From the NCBI GenBank assembly GCA_029204225.1, contig MU832124.1, positions 1 to 64,000 of the forward strand: a stretch of DNA of 64,000 nucleotides, read 5' to 3'. The position numbers were made by a program, and so were the translations under genes. The stretch is from Diphasiastrum complanatum. Lineage: Eukaryota; Streptophyta; Lycopodiopsida; Lycopodiales; Lycopodiaceae. Of this stretch, positions 61,385 through 64,000 are shown in pieces. The notes under the pieces were generated by a model. That model did no database searches, was not told where the DNA came from, and saw only the letters and a list, made by a program, of their open reading frames with translations. Numbering within the stretch: position 1 is the stretch's first letter; each line of letters begins with the position of its first letter.

Positions 61385-61959
61385 TTCAAATTGGTTGGGC
61401 AGGAATTTTCAAAGTGCAAATGGTTTGGCCCTACCTTGGGCTCTTTCCATGTGTACCCGGTGGCCCGGGCTGTGCGTCAACTTAGCTCATCCTTTCACCT
61501 GAGAGAATGGGTTCTCTCCAAGACTCATCCTGATGTTTTTGCCAAACCCTCTCACCCCGTTGATGCTCACCCTTTCAGTAGACATCAACATGTCGGGGTG
61601 AGGGGTCATCACGGAAAGACGCTCTTACAACAAAGTACAAATTCCTTTGTTTAAAATTCATTTCCAAAATTTTTATTTTATTTAGTTCTTTCATATTTAA
61701 GTCAATTTTTAAAGGTGCCCAGTATTTAAGAAATACTTAAATAAAAGGTCAATCTAGTTTTAGGGAGTTAACAGAGAGAATTATTTTAGGGAATAAATCT
61801 ATGTGCATGTTAGGTGTGTGGCTTCTTGCATGCCTCCTTCTAGCTTCATGCATGCACAAGTGAATGGCGTTACACACTCTGATAGGATTTTTTTCAAATG
61901 CTTCTATTTTACAATTCAAGTTTCGTTCCTTTTCAGAAGAATACCGTACTTGGCGCTTT

Positions 61960-63137
61960 CTTTCTGTTGGCTGATTCTAATGAATCCCCAAGATACTCGA
62001 CCAGAGCTAACCAAGAGCACCTCTAACCTTAGACCGAGGAGGTCTCTGAGAAGACGAGATGAACGAAGACTGAGAGCCGAGTATGAGAGCTGAGGAATAC
62101 TAGTTAGTAATGACAAGTAGAAATTGTGTAAGCCTCATGGTGAATCCCGGAAGATGGAATGACCATGTAGGAACTAGTATTTCTAGGCAAATGTAATAAA
62201 TGCAAGTAAACCCCTCTTAAATAAAGTAGAGTGAGCCACCTTTTGATGGTGACCTCTAGTGGAGAGCATTAATCCACTTGTACTTTGTGTAATGTGGAAA
62301 TGCCACTAGGATGTCACCTAAGGAGCTCTCTTGCTTATTTAAGAGACCCCCTCTTTGAGAAGAGGAGCTTTTTGTGTATTGTATCTACTCCATGCTGAAA
62401 TAAGAAGAGCCTCCACAAGTTTGGTGCATCCATTGAGCTCCTTGATCATGCTTGTTTCTTGAGTGATGCATTCATGATCTTGCTCTTCCATCCTTTGTGT
62501 GTGGTTGTGGATAGTAGAGTGGAATAGTTTTCTTGCTTTCTTAGAGTGGATTAGTTTTCCTTTCTTGTTTGTGGATTAATGTAGGAATCAGCATTCATGT
62601 AAACTAAATAGGCTGAGTTTGTGATGTAACTCTTGCATATCCTCTTACAACCCTACTCTTGATGTTCTTGGGATGTCCAATAATCAAAAGACTGGTTGGT
62701 TTCTTGATTCTTGGACTTCTAAAATGTTGTAGAATAGTTTCTTGTTTCTTGTTTTGTAAATTTATGCAAGTATAGTAGTGTTTAGGCTTTGATTGTAACT
62801 CGTTTTTGCAGCAGTAGAGTAGAATTTCAATCATTGTTCAACGGTTTTGCATGCTAATTTTATGGTTGAACGTTTTGGCATGCATGCTTGATTGACTATG
62901 GTCGTTTATGCATGTGCTTCAGTGCAAGAGTGACCAATCTGAGTGTCCTCTAACAGACAGGACAATACTAAAATGGTAACCAGTCCCTTTTGCCTGATTC
63001 TGGGCATTGCAATAACAAGAAAACACCAAGCAAATGCCCAACGTAGCCTGGTAACAGGCAGAAACCGTTTTGTAAATGAGAAGACAAGAAATAGTAGCCA
63101 GCAGATCCTCTGAAGCAAGGGATCTGTAAACACTTTC
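61960..63137 (+). mobile_element. Solo LTR of the TR-GAG family, TSD CTTTC
   Basis: 1168-bp LTR 61965-63132 (TGTTGGCTGATT...GATCTGTAAACA), homologous to 3860-5016 along its length and flanked by CTTTC at 61960-61964 and 63133-63137. No internal region, so LTR-LTR recombination removed the body. TATA motif TATTTAAG at 62336-62343. Confidence 0.9.
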
Positions 63138-64000
63138 CAAAATTAATGAGGCCTCTCTTGTGTCCAGTTTGCTTTGCTTTTCAATTTCACTACCATCTTT
63201 GGGATCAACTTAGTCATTCACAAATCTAATACTTTCTGCCAGCTCTTTGTTCAAGTTGAAAATACCACACTTCAATATGTTATCGCTTCTTGGTTTTGAA
63301 ATCTAGCATCACACATTATGATAGGATTTCTTCATATGCTTGTGTCAAGTTTTCTTCGCATCTGAATTTCATGTCCATCTATGCAATTAGCTAAACCATC
63401 CACAACTGTAATATTTTCTACTAGCTCTCTGTTCAAGGGGAAGATACCAAGCTTCAATATCTTGTTTGTTTCCCATGCTAAAAAATTTCCTTCAGTAAAT
63501 TACGTGTCTATTTTGGATTCTTCTATTTGTTCGCAGTGGTGCACATATGTGGTTTCAACGTGGCAAGGTGATGCATGCTTTTTCATGGCAAGGTTCTATT
63601 CTACAAACTGGAGGTCAAATTTTGAGGTAGTATTGATTAGCGGTCACTATTTTTGAGGCATTGCCAATTCGCGATCACTAGTTTATAGCTCATGAGGTGG
63701 TTTCAAATTGTTGAGAGATTGTTCTTCGTTCTCGACCTTTGAAAGATTCACATGATTGTTGCTTAGTTTTTAGCATAATATCATAGATTTATGATTCCGC
63801 TGACTTATCATAAATTCTCAAAATATGTGCAAGATGTACTATACAATTATGAGCCATCTCAACTCTTGTGCAATGGCTTTTGCTACTACTTTTCTTCTAT
63901 ACTATGGCGCCATCATATGTGATCTAGAGGTGAAGCTTTGTATGGTCCTTTTGTAGGTTTTCAGGAGGTTGATGTTGTCATCATTACTTATTTAGAGGTG
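63138..64000. other. No gene recognised to the right edge
   Basis: AT-rich; one 91-codon frame (63381-63656) without recognisable motif. I see no retroelement hallmark here. Confidence 0.4.

Overview
The window looks like the repeat-filled intergenic space of a large, AT-rich land-plant nuclear genome. A conifer or other gymnosperm would fit, but the sequence does not prove the species. No host gene with exon-intron structure is visible. Almost everything recognisable is a transposable element: Ty1/copia elements (most on the minus strand), Ty3/gypsy relics, one gag-only terminal-repeat element, two CACTA (En/Spm) transposase fossils, a fold-back element, and microsatellites. The copia elements show classic plant hallmarks: LTRs bounded by TGTG/TGTT...CACA, an initiator-Met primer site starting TGGTATCAGAGC, purine-rich PPTs and 5-bp target duplications.

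Layout. 1-262: open minus-strand frame running off the left edge. 1187-1509: long (CT)n. 1770-3733: CACTA TNP2 fossil. 3860-8468: gypsy-like gag-only element (TR-GAG type) with TSD GGGCA, inserted beside a decayed copia (8470-9870). 12205-13798: second TNP2 fossil. 14030-19387: decayed copia B, broken by a 1.5-kb inverted-repeat element. 21368-23085: copia G, 5'-truncated. 24640-25781 plus 34732-35130: one gypsy reverse transcriptase/RNase H relic, split by a solo LTR (24767-25457) and by the C1/C2 block. 25782-41461: three copies (C1, C2, C3) of a non-autonomous copia family with Gag, protease and a decayed integrase in one open frame and no RT. 41462-47322: copia A, complete, 1316-codon gag-pol, LTRs the same as far as I can read, TSD GGTAG, inserted in the 5' LTR of C3. 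48580-58690: copia E (50412-57527) nested inside an older copia D/F. 59576-59662: a piece of C-family LTR. 61270-61380: (GA)n. 61965-63132: solo LTR of the TR-GAG family with TSD CTTTC.

History. The target duplications give an order of events. C1's left flank (TTTCC) matches C2's right flank; C2's left flank (CACAT) matches C3's left flank; and 689 bp left of C2 is repeated left of C3. This is what unequal crossing-over between C1 and C3 would leave. C3's 5' LTR stops at 47469, and its missing 87 bp lie in reverse orientation at 59576-59662, followed by the missing CACAT, so 47470-59662 appears to be a 12.2-kb inversion with a breakpoint in that LTR. A is the youngest visible insertion and may be competent; E is nearly complete with one in-frame stop. 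Shared LTR ends and PPTs suggest that E-like elements could supply the functions the C family lacks (inference).
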